A stretch of 33,015 bases of DNA from contig JAAENL010000153.1 of NCBI GenBank assembly GCA_024224435.1, forward strand, positions 1 through 33,015, in the 5' to 3' direction. Position numbers and translations under genes: made by a program. Every line of letters begins with the position of its first letter. Position 1 is the first letter of the stretch. Under the pieces are notes generated by a model. That model did not search any database, was not told the DNA's origin, and worked only from the letters and a program-made list of their open reading frames with translations. Below are positions 14,454-22,071 of the stretch, one piece after another. This DNA comes from Halieaceae bacterium (GTDB lineage Bacteria > Pseudomonadota > Gammaproteobacteria > Pseudomonadales > Halieaceae).

Positions 14454-17060
14454 TCAATAAGCCTGCTTGCCGTCGACATTGGCTTGCGCGGCGGCGATCC
14501 GTGCGATGGGAATACGAAAGGGGCTGCAGGAAACGTAGTCAAGGCCGATGTCATGACAGAACTGGATTGAGCGAGGGTCTCCTCCGTGCTCGCCACATAT
14601 TCCGTACTTTATGCCCTGTTTTTTACTCTTGCTTTCGTTGATGGCTATTTTCATCAGCCTTCCCACGGCGCGTTGGTCTAGAGAGACAAACGGATCGAGG
14701 TCGATTAACTTTTCTTTCAGATACTTGGGGATAAATTTACCCGCGTCGTCCCGTGAAAAGCCGTACGTCATCTGCGTAAGGTCATTGGTGCCAAAGCTCA
14801 TGAATTCGACTTCCGGTGCAAGTCTGTCGGCGCCTAGCGTTGCTCGCGGTGTTTCCATCATGGTGCCGATCTTGTAGGGAATAGATAAGGCCCTCGCACG
14901 GGCAGTCTCGTGAATACATTTATCAATAATTCGCGTGATCAGGCGAATTTCCCGCACATTGACAACCAGCGGAATCATAATCTCCGGCAGTGGTCGGTAT
15001 CCCTGCGCTATTGCATCAGATGCCGCACTGATAATAGCCTTGACCTGCATCTCGTTGATTTCCGGGAATACCACCGCGAGACGGCAGCCGCGAAAGCCCA
15101 GCATCGGATTAATTTCCGAGAGGTTTTCGACAATCTCATGTATTTGTTGGGCAGGTTTGCCAATGCGCTCGGACAGCGCATTGATATCATCGCTGCCCTG
15201 GGGTAGAAATTCATGCAATGGCGGGTCCAGCAGGCGAATCGTAACGGGCAGACCGTCCATGATTTTAAACAGTTCCAGCATGTCGTCGTGTTGGAATTGC
15301 TGTAATTGTGACAGGTAGGTGCCACGTTCTTCGTCATTTTCGGCAAGAATCATGGCTCGCATGGTGACAATTCGTTCCGCGTCGAAAAACATGTGCTCCG
15401 TGCGGCACAGGCCAATACCTTCAGCGCCAAGCTCTCGAGCCTTGGCCGCGTCTTCAGGTGTTTCGGCATTTGCTCTCACCCGGAGGCGTCGGTGCTTATC
15501 CGCCCAGCCCAGCAATATTTGGAAATCGTCACTTGAGCTGGCCTCAATCTTGGCGATGTCGCCAAGCATTACCTCGCCTGAGGTGCCGTCGAGCGTAATA
15601 GTATCGCCCCGCTTTAAGACGACTCCGTCATCGGTGGTAACCTTGCCGGCGTCACCGTCGATAGTGAGTGCGCCGCAGCCGGTAATCGCGCAGACTCCCA
15701 TGCCGCGTGCAACCACTGCCGCGTGAGACGTCATCCCGCCCAACTCCGTCAGCACGCCGGCGGCGACTTTCATACCGTGAATATCTTCCGGTGTTGTTTC
15801 GCGCCGTACAAGGATTACGGGATGGCCGGCGGTGTGCTCCTGCTCAGCTTCTTCCGCTGAAAATACGATTTGCCCAGTCGCGCCCCCCGGGCTCGCGGGA
15901 AGACCGCTCGCGATGATATCGCGCTTGGCGCTTGGGTCTATCATCGGATGTAGAAACGCTTCGACGTGTTCAGGCGATACACGCATGAGTGCCTCCGGTT
16001 CGGTAATCATGCCTTCGCGCACCATGTCCACCGCAATCTTGATAGACGCTCGGCCGGTGCGTTTACCGCTGCGGGTTTGTAGCATATAGAACACACCGTC
16101 CTGCACGGTGAATTCGATATCCTGCATATCGCGGTAGTGTGTTTCCAGCAGTGCCTGAGTGTCGAAAAGCTGCTGATACACTGCAGGTTGTTGCTGCTCT
16201 AACGCAGATAGAGGCAATGGCGTGCGGATGCCTGCGACAACGTCTTCACCTGCAGCATTTGGCAGGTACTCGCCAAAAAACTGCCGATCACCTGTGGCGG
16301 GGTTGCGTGTAAAGGCAACTCCCGAGCCCGACGAATCACCAAAGTTGCCAAAAACCATCGCCTGCACATTGACGGCTGTACCGAGGCTCTCGTCGATATT
16401 GTTCATCTCTCGATAAACAATAGCTCGGGGGGTATGCCAAGAGCGGAACACAGCCTCCACCGCAAGTTTCAGCTGGAGGAAAGGATCTTCTGGCAGATCC
16501 ACAAGGCGTTTGTAACGCTGCACAAGTTCGCGCCAGTCATCCGCCTGCATGTCGATATCATGAACTTTGCCGTGTGCTTTTTTGAATCGTTCCAGTTCCG
16601 TTTCGAACAGGCCGACCTCGACGTCCAGTACCACGTTGGCGAACATTTGGATAAACCGCCGGTAGGAGTCCCAAGCGAAACGCGGGTTACCGGTTTTTTG
16701 CGCCAGTCCTTCGGTTATCTCGTCATTAAGGCCAAGATTTAAAATGGTATTCATCATCCCGGGCATTGAAACCGGCGCACCGGAGCGCACGGAGAACAAC
16801 AGCGGGTTTTCCGGATCACCGAAACGGGCACCCATTTTCCCTTCTACCAGGTCCAGCGCGACCCGGTACTCCTGTTCCAGCAATGTGGGTAGTTTATTGC
16901 CTGCTTGGAAATATTCGCGGCAGGTGCGGGTCGTAATGACAAAGCCGAAGGGCACCGGCAGACCGAGGCCTGTCATCTCGCAAAGATTGGCCCCCTTGCC
17001 CCCTAGCAGATCACTGTCGTCCTTGGTGCCTTCGCTGAAGAGATAAACCCGCTTTGCCAT
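14454..17060 (-). CDS. ppdK: Pyruvate, phosphate dikinase
   Basis: A 868-residue PPDK of normal length. The N-terminal ATP-grasp domain starts with LLGGKGANLCEMTGLGLPVPFGF (18-40). The swivelling domain carries the phosphohistidine H446 in GGMTSHAAVVARGMG. The TIM-barrel domain carries the catalytic cysteine C822 in YGICGEHGGDP, followed by VSCSPFRIPIARIAAAQA. It interconverts ATP + Pi + pyruvate and AMP + PPi + PEP in the cytosol. It could serve gluconeogenesis or a PPi-linked glycolysis. The gene is single, transcribed leftward, and converges with the YidC-like gene across a 240 bp gap in which I see no terminator. A possible promoter is marked at 17094-17123. The ribosome-binding site is weak. 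Confidence 0.96.
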   Translation of the reverse strand: MAKRVYLFSEGTKDDSDLLGGKGANLCEMTGLGLPVPFGFVITTRTCREYFQAGNKLPTLLEQEYRVALDLVEGKMGARFGDPENPLLFSVRSGAPVSMPGMMNTILNLGLNDEITEGLAQKTGNPRFAWDSYRRFIQMFANVVLDVEVGLFETELERFKKAHGKVHDIDMQADDWRELVQRYKRLVDLPEDPFLQLKLAVEAVFRSWHTPRAIVYREMNNIDESLGTAVNVQAMVFGNFGDSSGSGVAFTRNPATGDRQFFGEYLPNAAGEDVVAGIRTPLPLSALEQQQPAVYQQLFDTQALLETHYRDMQDIEFTVQDGVFYMLQTRSGKRTGRASIKIAVDMVREGMITEPEALMRVSPEHVEAFLHPMIDPSAKRDIIASGLPASPGGATGQIVFSAEEAEQEHTAGHPVILVRRETTPEDIHGMKVAAGVLTELGGMTSHAAVVARGMGVCAITGCGALTIDGDAGKVTTDDGVVLKRGDTITLDGTSGEVMLGDIAKIEASSSDDFQILLGWADKHRRLRVRANAETPEDAAKARELGAEGIGLCRTEHMFFDAERIVTMRAMILAENDEERGTYLSQLQQFQHDDMLELFKIMDGLPVTIRLLDPPLHEFLPQGSDDINALSERIGKPAQQIHEIVENLSEINPMLGFRGCRLAVVFPEINEMQVKAIISAASDAIAQGYRPLPEIMIPLVVNVREIRLITRIIDKCIHETARARALSIPYKIGTMMETPRATLGADRLAPEVEFMSFGTNDLTQMTYGFSRDDAGKFIPKYLKEKLIDLDPFVSLDQRAVGRLMKIAINESKSKKQGIKYGICGEHGGDPRSIQFCHDIGLDYVSCSPFRIPIARIAAAQANVDGKQAY

Positions 17061-17093
17061 TGTATACCGCCGTATTTATTGTACTGACACAGG

Positions 17094-17123
17094 AGTATAA
17101 GCTGTCACATGACCGCCAGTCAG
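17094..17123 (-). promoter_or_regulatory. Candidate promoter of ppdK
   Basis: On the minus strand CTGACT (17118-17123, four of six to TTGACA) is followed after 18 bases by TATACT (17094-17099, five of six to TATAAT). This predicts a transcript start near 17087, about 27 bases before the ppdK ATG. Confidence 0.35.
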
Positions 17124-17228
17124 CGGGTAGAGCGCCGAAACAACGGATAGCTCGCATTATTCCTTTTCTTTTGACGAGTGTGCAGCACGCAGTATTACGC
17201 AGCTTCGGGTCTGTGGCGTGGTAGACGA

Positions 17229-18113
17229 CTAGCGCTTGCCCAGTATCTCAGAGAGTTTGTCTACCTCGCACAGGTCAGCCGTCGCCGGCACCATGAATAA
17301 TTCCTCACAACCCGCGGCCTCGGCGTTGTCCAGACCTTCTAATATAGAGTCTTCCGAGCTGCGATGTACGGATTCAGCCATCATTGTTGCTATCTCGGGG
17401 CCGGCAATGGCGAGGTAGTCGTAAACGTAGTCATAGAGCTTTTGTTGCCCATCCTCGGCAAGCGTATACCAGAAACCGCCCATGCGATAAGAGGGAGTGC
17501 CTCGCCCGGCTTTTTCCCAGGCCTCGTCTGCCATGCGAAAAGTATTCGCCAATTCGTGTTGTTCGCCGTTGCCAGACCACGCATACAGCCCATCTGCCCA
17601 TTCTGCACAACGTGCAATACTCTTTGGTCCCATGGCGCCGGCTAGCAAGCGGGGTCCGGACGGGTCACTGGGTGTAGGTCCGATAAAGCCGCCTCCGGGG
17701 ATCATTTCCTCGCCGCGCCACACCTTGCGCATCTCCTCAACCTGCCTGTCCATTTTGCCGTAACGCCCCTTATACTGCGCGCCCACTGCCTCGTAGTCTT
17801 TTTCCCGTCCGCCGTAACCCACGGAGACGTTTCTGACTCTCCCACCAGACAGTATATCGAGGGTTGCAAGTTCCTTGGCCACACGGGTTGCACTGTGCAT
17901 CGGCAGCACATAGAGAGTCGGCGTAATCTCTACCCGACTGGTCGCTGCGGCTGCCGCTGACAGTACCACGCGCATGTCGAAGGTGGGCCCGTGAATCCGT
18001 TCGCCACAGGAAAGGGCGTGAAAGGGGCCACTGTCTATTGCCCGGAACCAGTCCAGGTAGTCTTCGCGGGTCAGGCCAGCTTTCATGTAGGGCAGGCAAA
18101 TACCGATCTTCAT
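17229..18113 (-). CDS. LLM-class (F420-type) flavin-dependent oxidoreductase
   Basis: A 294-residue luciferase-like monooxygenase fold (TIM barrel). The N-terminal strand MKIGICLPYMKAG, the ITPTLYVLPMHSATRVAKELATLDILSGGR segment (about 63-92) and VSVGYGGREKDYEAVG are typical of the F420-dependent LLM subgroup, as are PRLLAGAMGPKS and the C-terminal substrate-lid region. Members oxidise or reduce small molecules with F420 or FMN; cofactor and substrate are not fixed by the sequence alone. It is divergent from a second LLM enzyme 190 bp away, with a palindrome between them that could control both. It is transcribed toward ppdK, 168 bp away. Confidence 0.85.
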   Translation of the reverse strand: MKIGICLPYMKAGLTREDYLDWFRAIDSGPFHALSCGERIHGPTFDMRVVLSAAAAATSRVEITPTLYVLPMHSATRVAKELATLDILSGGRVRNVSVGYGGREKDYEAVGAQYKGRYGKMDRQVEEMRKVWRGEEMIPGGGFIGPTPSDPSGPRLLAGAMGPKSIARCAEWADGLYAWSGNGEQHELANTFRMADEAWEKAGRGTPSYRMGGFWYTLAEDGQQKLYDYVYDYLAIAGPEIATMMAESVHRSSEDSILEGLDNAEAAGCEELFMVPATADLCEVDKLSEILGKR

Positions 18114-18186
18114 AGCGCTTAGCTCGTAAGGGGTGAAAAGAGTAGTAAGGCGTGATGCTAGTGTATCCCATCAGTCGCTCCCAGTT

Positions 18187-18202
18187 GTTCAGCATACTGA
18201 AC
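18187..18202. promoter_or_regulatory. Perfect palindrome between the two LLM genes (operator candidate)
   Basis: GTTCAG-CATA-CTGAAC is a perfect 6+4+6 inverted repeat, 74 bp before the minus-strand LLM start and 101 bp before the plus-strand one. The position and symmetry fit a dimeric repressor such as a TetR- or MarR-type protein, but no regulator gene is adjacent. Confidence 0.4.
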
Positions 18203-18303
18203 TGCAGCCTGATAGCCGCTCCGGGATACTCGCGTCGTTTGGTCGTTGGCAATAGGTGGTGTAACTTGTGCAACCGGTGCTGACCTAAGGGAAGAGTTTC
18301 ACA

Positions 18304-19326
18304 ATGAAAATAGATGGCCCATTTTATTCGCAACTCGGTGATGCGGCGCAGGAGGCCAGGCGCCTTGCCGCCATAGGTTATGATGGCGTTTACACGCTTG
18401 AGGGAAGCTGGGACCCCTTCTACCCACTCGTTATCGCGTCAGAACATGCTCCACAACTCGATATAGCCACGGGGATCGCCGTAGCGTTTCCGCGGAACCC
18501 GATGCATCTGGCTTATCAGGCCTGGGACTTACAAAAGTTCAGCCAGGGTAAGTTCATGCTGGGCATTGGTCCACAGGTGAAGGCCCACATCGAAAACAGG
18601 TTTGGGCGAGAGTTCAGTCCGCCGGCGACACGCATGCGCGAGTACATACGCGCGGTCAAGGCTATCTTCGATTGCTGGCAAAACGGTACGAAGCTCGATT
18701 TCCGCGGCGATTATTACCGTCATACTCTGATGACACCCATGTTCAACCCGGGGCCACTAGATTGTTCTCCGCCGCCAGTTCTGCTGGGTGCCCTGGGTCC
18801 GCGTATGACCGAAGTTGCGGGGGAGGCGGCTGACGGGTTGATAGTCCACCCTTTCAACAGTATGCCTTTTCTGGAGGACCATGCGCTGCCGGCCGTGCAG
18901 CGAGGCCTTGATAAATCCGGTCGTTCCAGGGACGATTTCATACTCCAAATCAACGCCATCGTTATCACTGGCGAAACGGAAGCCGAGCGAGAGGCAGCCA
19001 CACAGAGCGTGAAGAGCCTGTTGGGTTTTTACGCGTCTACCCCCGCTTACCGCCCTCCGATGGAAGCGATTGGTTGTGGCGATTTACAACCCGAATTAAA
19101 CCGGCTGTCCAAGGAAGGTCGCTGGGATGAGCTCGGTGCACACATAGATGATAGCTTCCTTGACGCATTCACTACCCGAGGTGAGCCTGATGAAATCGCC
19201 AGTAAACTCATCGAAAAATACGGGCCGCATGCAGACCGTTTGGCGATATATTCACCCTACGCGGCGCCCGACGCGATGTGGGCCAAGATCATCAGCGAGC
19301 TGAAATCGGCAGGCTCGGAGCGTTAG
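18304..19326 (+). CDS. LLM-class F420-dependent oxidoreductase (MSMEG_2256-type)
   Basis: A 340-residue LLM-fold oxidoreductase resembling the TIGR03617 (MSMEG_2256) group. It starts MKIDGPFYSQLGDAAQEARRL with GYDGVYTLEGSWDPFYPL (about 25-42). IATGIAVAFPRNPMHLAYQAWDLQKFSQGKFMLGIGPQVKAHIE (58-101) is the barrel core, and PPVLLGALGPRMTEVAGEAADG is the late family element. AAGGGAAG precedes the ATG. Redox of a small organic substrate is expected. F420 use is known for mycobacterial relatives and is inferred, not shown, here. The two LLM proteins are not close copies of each other. No F420 biosynthesis gene is in the window. Confidence 0.87.
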   Translation: MKIDGPFYSQLGDAAQEARRLAAIGYDGVYTLEGSWDPFYPLVIASEHAPQLDIATGIAVAFPRNPMHLAYQAWDLQKFSQGKFMLGIGPQVKAHIENRFGREFSPPATRMREYIRAVKAIFDCWQNGTKLDFRGDYYRHTLMTPMFNPGPLDCSPPPVLLGALGPRMTEVAGEAADGLIVHPFNSMPFLEDHALPAVQRGLDKSGRSRDDFILQINAIVITGETEAEREAATQSVKSLLGFYASTPAYRPPMEAIGCGDLQPELNRLSKEGRWDELGAHIDDSFLDAFTTRGEPDEIASKLIEKYGPHADRLAIYSPYAAPDAMWAKIISELKSAGSER

Positions 19327-19381
19327 GACTAGGTGTTTGCCTCCGCGTGGTTACTGCGGTCTGTTTTATGTATTTAGTCGC

Positions 19382-19396
19382 CACGCTAATAGCGTG
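19382..19396. repeat. 15-bp inverted repeat upstream of the lipoprotein gene
   Basis: CACGCT-AAT-AGCGTG is a perfect inverted repeat of 6-bp arms with a 3-base centre, 20 bp before the lipoprotein start at 19417. It may be an operator or an mRNA hairpin near the start; there is no T run, so termination is unlikely. Confidence 0.35.
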
Positions 19397-19416
19397 CGGG
19401 GTACACTCGCGACGTG

Positions 19417-20118
19417 ATGAATAACCTGCGACCTTTGTTCCCCATTGTGTGGCTGCTGTCTTCGTGCTTGATGGCGTGTAGTGACGCACCCCGACAACAG
19501 ACGGGGCTGCAGGCGAGAAGCGACAGCGCAGCCGACTTCAGTGGCCACTGGGAGCTCGATTATGGCCAGAGCGATAATACCCAGGAACGCGTCAATGTGT
19601 TGGTAAGAGAACTGCGTCAACAAGCGGAGCGCCGGTCGCAGTCGGGGCAGGGGCCGGGGGGTGGTCTGGTGATTAATGGAAACGGCTACAACAATGGCGA
19701 GTCTGTATCGGGCCTCGTGCGATTGACGGATATGATTGCCCGCACTGCATTGCTGGAGATAGATCAGGACGAGGATTTTATCCGGGTGAGGCGGGAAGAG
19801 GATTCCGATCTCACCTGCGAATTTTATGATGACTCGCTGCGTCAGCTCGAGACCCCTTTCGGCAGTGAACTGTGTGGCTGGAGGGATCACCAGCTGGTGT
19901 TTCGGCTACAGTTGCCCGGTGGACTTTCTATTCAGCATGTGATGACGACAGGGGCTTCAAGAGCGCGATTACAATTGACGACCACCGTGAGAACGGATCA
20001 AGTGTCCATGCCCTTTACCATTAATCGCGTTTACAACCGTTTCTTGCCGGGTGAAAGGGACTTTCGTTGTGAAATGACGTTAACGAGGGGAAGAGTGTGC
20101 ACTACTGGCCCTCGCTAG
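19417..20118 (+). CDS. Putative lipoprotein of unknown function
   Basis: A 233-residue protein from ATG 19417 (a GTG lies one codon before it). The N-terminus MNNLRPLFPIVWLLSSCLMACSD is a lipoprotein signal; C21 in LMAC is the likely lipidation site, though C17 in LSSC is also possible. FSGHWELDYGQSDN after the signal, with later beta-strand-like stretches, suggests a small beta-barrel or lipocalin-like domain. Four cysteines in the mature part (LTCEFYDD, ELCGW, FRCEM, RVCTT) could form two disulfides. A Gly/Asn-rich loop (about 80-98) interrupts it. The end overlaps the next gene by 22 bp in another frame, so expression is coupled. No function is recognised. Confidence 0.7.
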   Translation: MNNLRPLFPIVWLLSSCLMACSDAPRQQTGLQARSDSAADFSGHWELDYGQSDNTQERVNVLVRELRQQAERRSQSGQGPGGGLVINGNGYNNGESVSGLVRLTDMIARTALLEIDQDEDFIRVRREEDSDLTCEFYDDSLRQLETPFGSELCGWRDHQLVFRLQLPGGLSIQHVMTTGASRARLQLTTTVRTDQVSMPFTINRVYNRFLPGERDFRCEMTLTRGRVCTTGPR

Positions 20119-21173
20119 CGCGCACATTTTACGGTTTCCTCATTCTGTGTCTGCTCATGGGCCCGCTGAGCGCTGATGCGCAGGAGTCGCAGGGAGCTTT
20201 CCTGGATGTGGGCCTGTTGGTGTTTGACCCCGGAATTCCCGCTGACAAAGCTGCCCGCAGCAGACTGGGTATTTTTCCTGAAATTCGAAAATCTGAAGCG
20301 AAATACATGCCAGTCGTTCTGCGCGATGTGCTGATGCAGCAGGCGGGCTGGGGGGCCGTCCGTGTTCTGCCTGAATTGATGGACTCCCCGGAGTTATTGG
20401 TGACAGGCGAAATCCTGCATTCTGACGGTCAGCAATTGAGCTTGCAGATTCGCGCTCAGGACGCCGCAGGAGTGCTGTGGCTGGATGCCGTTTATGAGGG
20501 TTTAGCAACACCGGCTGACTATACCGGATCGCCGCAAAGTGATCCCTTTCTTCAGGTCTATGAGAACATTGCCGCAGATTTACAGCAGGTCAGAGAGCGT
20601 CTCGGCGCGGCTCGTACCTCGACCATCCGCGAGATCGCGCTTTTACGCTATGCCGCGGCACTGGCTCCAGAGGTATTTGGCGACTATCTTGTGGTAGGCG
20701 AATCCGGCGAGTATATGCTGCAGAGACTGCCCGCACGCGGCGACCCCATGCTTGAACGAATTATTCGCTTGCGAGAGCAGGAGTACCGGTTTATTGATAC
20801 CGTGGATGAGCAATACGTCAATCTCAGCGATGCGATTGCGCCGGCCTATCTTCTCTGGCGTGAGTACAGTGCGGAACAAGCGGTGTTTGTTGGTGACTTT
20901 GAGGACAGGGTGCTCGGTCGAAAGAGTCGTGCTCGACCGGGCTCTTTCGCCGCTCTTGAACAAACCTACAACACCTATCGCTTGTCGAGGATTCATGCTC
21001 AGGATCTTGATGAACTGGCCCTGGGGTTTAATAACGAGGTCTTGCCAACCAGCCTGGAGATCAGTGGCACTGTTTATAAACTGAGTGGAACACTGGAAAA
21101 CCAGTACGGCGAATGGCGAGATATATTGCAGCAGATATTTGCGTTAGAGACAGGCTTAACGCCAAGCCCCTGA
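20097..21173 (+). CDS. Secreted protein of unknown function
   Basis: A 358-residue protein starting at GTG 20097, with GAGGGG six bases before it; the start lies inside the end of the lipoprotein gene. A signal peptide is clear: MHYWPSLARTFYGFLILCLLMGPLSADA, cut near residue 28. The N-terminal third (FLDVGLLVFDPGIP, LRDVLMQQAGWGAVRVLP, LLVTGEILHSDGQQLSLQIRAQDAAGVLWLDAVYEG) has the flavour of periplasmic CsgG/GNA1162/TolB-N-like alpha-beta domains that assemble or bind envelope components. This is only a resemblance. The rest is alpha-helical and Leu/Arg-rich. It is the middle gene of a three-gene cluster and probably acts with the lipoprotein at the outer membrane. Confidence 0.7.
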   Translation: MHYWPSLARTFYGFLILCLLMGPLSADAQESQGAFLDVGLLVFDPGIPADKAARSRLGIFPEIRKSEAKYMPVVLRDVLMQQAGWGAVRVLPELMDSPELLVTGEILHSDGQQLSLQIRAQDAAGVLWLDAVYEGLATPADYTGSPQSDPFLQVYENIAADLQQVRERLGAARTSTIREIALLRYAAALAPEVFGDYLVVGESGEYMLQRLPARGDPMLERIIRLREQEYRFIDTVDEQYVNLSDAIAPAYLLWREYSAEQAVFVGDFEDRVLGRKSRARPGSFAALEQTYNTYRLSRIHAQDLDELALGFNNEVLPTSLEISGTVYKLSGTLENQYGEWRDILQQIFALETGLTPSP

Positions 21174-21192
21174 ACTCTGCTATCCTGCAAAC

Positions 21193-21993
21193 ATGACTGA
21201 AGAAAATAACGACAAGGAAACGTTGCTGGACTCACTGATAAAAGTCAGTGAACAGATTGCCGGCGGCACGGTGGATTTCGCACGAAATACAGCGACCCTG
21301 ACCGCGATGTTTGGTGAGACATGGTTGCGCAATACGCTGCTCAGCAAGTTCGAACCTGAACGCCTGGAGGCTATGGCTGACGCAGGCCATTTTTTGCAGG
21401 ATGCCCGTGAGACAGCCGGTATGTCGATCGTGGATCTCGCAAACAGCCTCGGCCTTTCCGATCGGTCTTTACTGGAAGATGTAGAGCGCGGCGAAACAAT
21501 GATGCCGCTGGAATTGATGTTGCGCAGTGCGGCACTACTGGCAAGGCACGATCCCATTCCATTTCTTGTCAAGTTCATGCGGACGTATAACCCCGCTATG
21601 GAAAAAGCGTTGGAGCAATGGGGCGTCATGGCGCTGCCGCGGCAGTATGAACGTGAACGTCGTTTCGTCAATCTGATGCGACAGCATGATGTCATCAGGG
21701 AATTGAGCGACGAGGAGTTCGATCGGTACATACATTACATGGAGAGCTCCAGTAATCTGGTGCTGGAGGTAATGGATAGCGAGAAACAGGTAGCATTGCT
21801 GGCGCTTGATCGTGTGGAATCCAAAAGCAGAAAGCGAACGGCAGAATCAACAACCACACCGGCGAACAAGCCCCCTGCCAAAAAGAAAGGCAAAACCCGT
21901 TCGCGCACTAAAACAGTCTCTCGCCGCTCTTCTGCAGCGAAGAAAAAGGGTTCCACTTCCACCAAGGGGCAGGACGGCAGGACGCGGACCTGA
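21193..21993 (+). CDS. HTH (XRE-like) protein with Lys/Arg/Ser/Thr-rich tail
   Basis: A 266-residue protein. Residues about 66-115 form a Cro/C1-type helix-turn-helix (FLQDARETAGMSIVDLANSLGLSDRSLLEDVERGETMMPLELM), preceded by a 60-residue helical N-terminus. The middle (117-205) is helical with PIPFLVKFMRTYNPAMEKALEQWG. From about 211 the tail is almost entirely K, R, S, T, P, A and G with KKKGK and RRSS repeats, like histone-H1/AlgP-type bacterial tails that bind DNA non-specifically. No clear ribosome-binding site precedes ATG 21193, which starts 19 bp after the preceding gene. Probably a DNA-binding regulator or nucleoid protein. A terminator follows 10 bp after the stop. Confidence 0.75.
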   Translation: MTEENNDKETLLDSLIKVSEQIAGGTVDFARNTATLTAMFGETWLRNTLLSKFEPERLEAMADAGHFLQDARETAGMSIVDLANSLGLSDRSLLEDVERGETMMPLELMLRSAALLARHDPIPFLVKFMRTYNPAMEKALEQWGVMALPRQYERERRFVNLMRQHDVIRELSDEEFDRYIHYMESSSNLVLEVMDSEKQVALLALDRVESKSRKRTAESTTTPANKPPAKKKGKTRSRTKTVSRRSSAAKKKGSTSTKGQDGRTRT

Positions 21994-22002
21994 GCGATTA
22001 CT

Positions 22003-22023
22003 GACCCGACCTGCGGGTCTTTT
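22003..22023 (+). terminator. Rho-independent terminator after the HTH gene
   Basis: GACCCG (22003-22008) and CGGGTC (22014-22019) form a 6-bp GC-rich stem with a five-base loop, followed by TTTT (22020-22023). It closes the three-gene cluster and separates it from rlmL. Confidence 0.65.
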
Positions 22024-22071
22024 CAATAAATTCCAGGCGCAGATTTTCCGAAGCCATATGGGGGCATCTAA

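Noticed and set aside
14185-14460. Plus-strand ORF of 91 codons between the YidC-like gene and ppdK
   Set aside because: It starts inside the YidC-like gene and ends inside ppdK on the other strand; composition looks random and no ribosome-binding site is seen.
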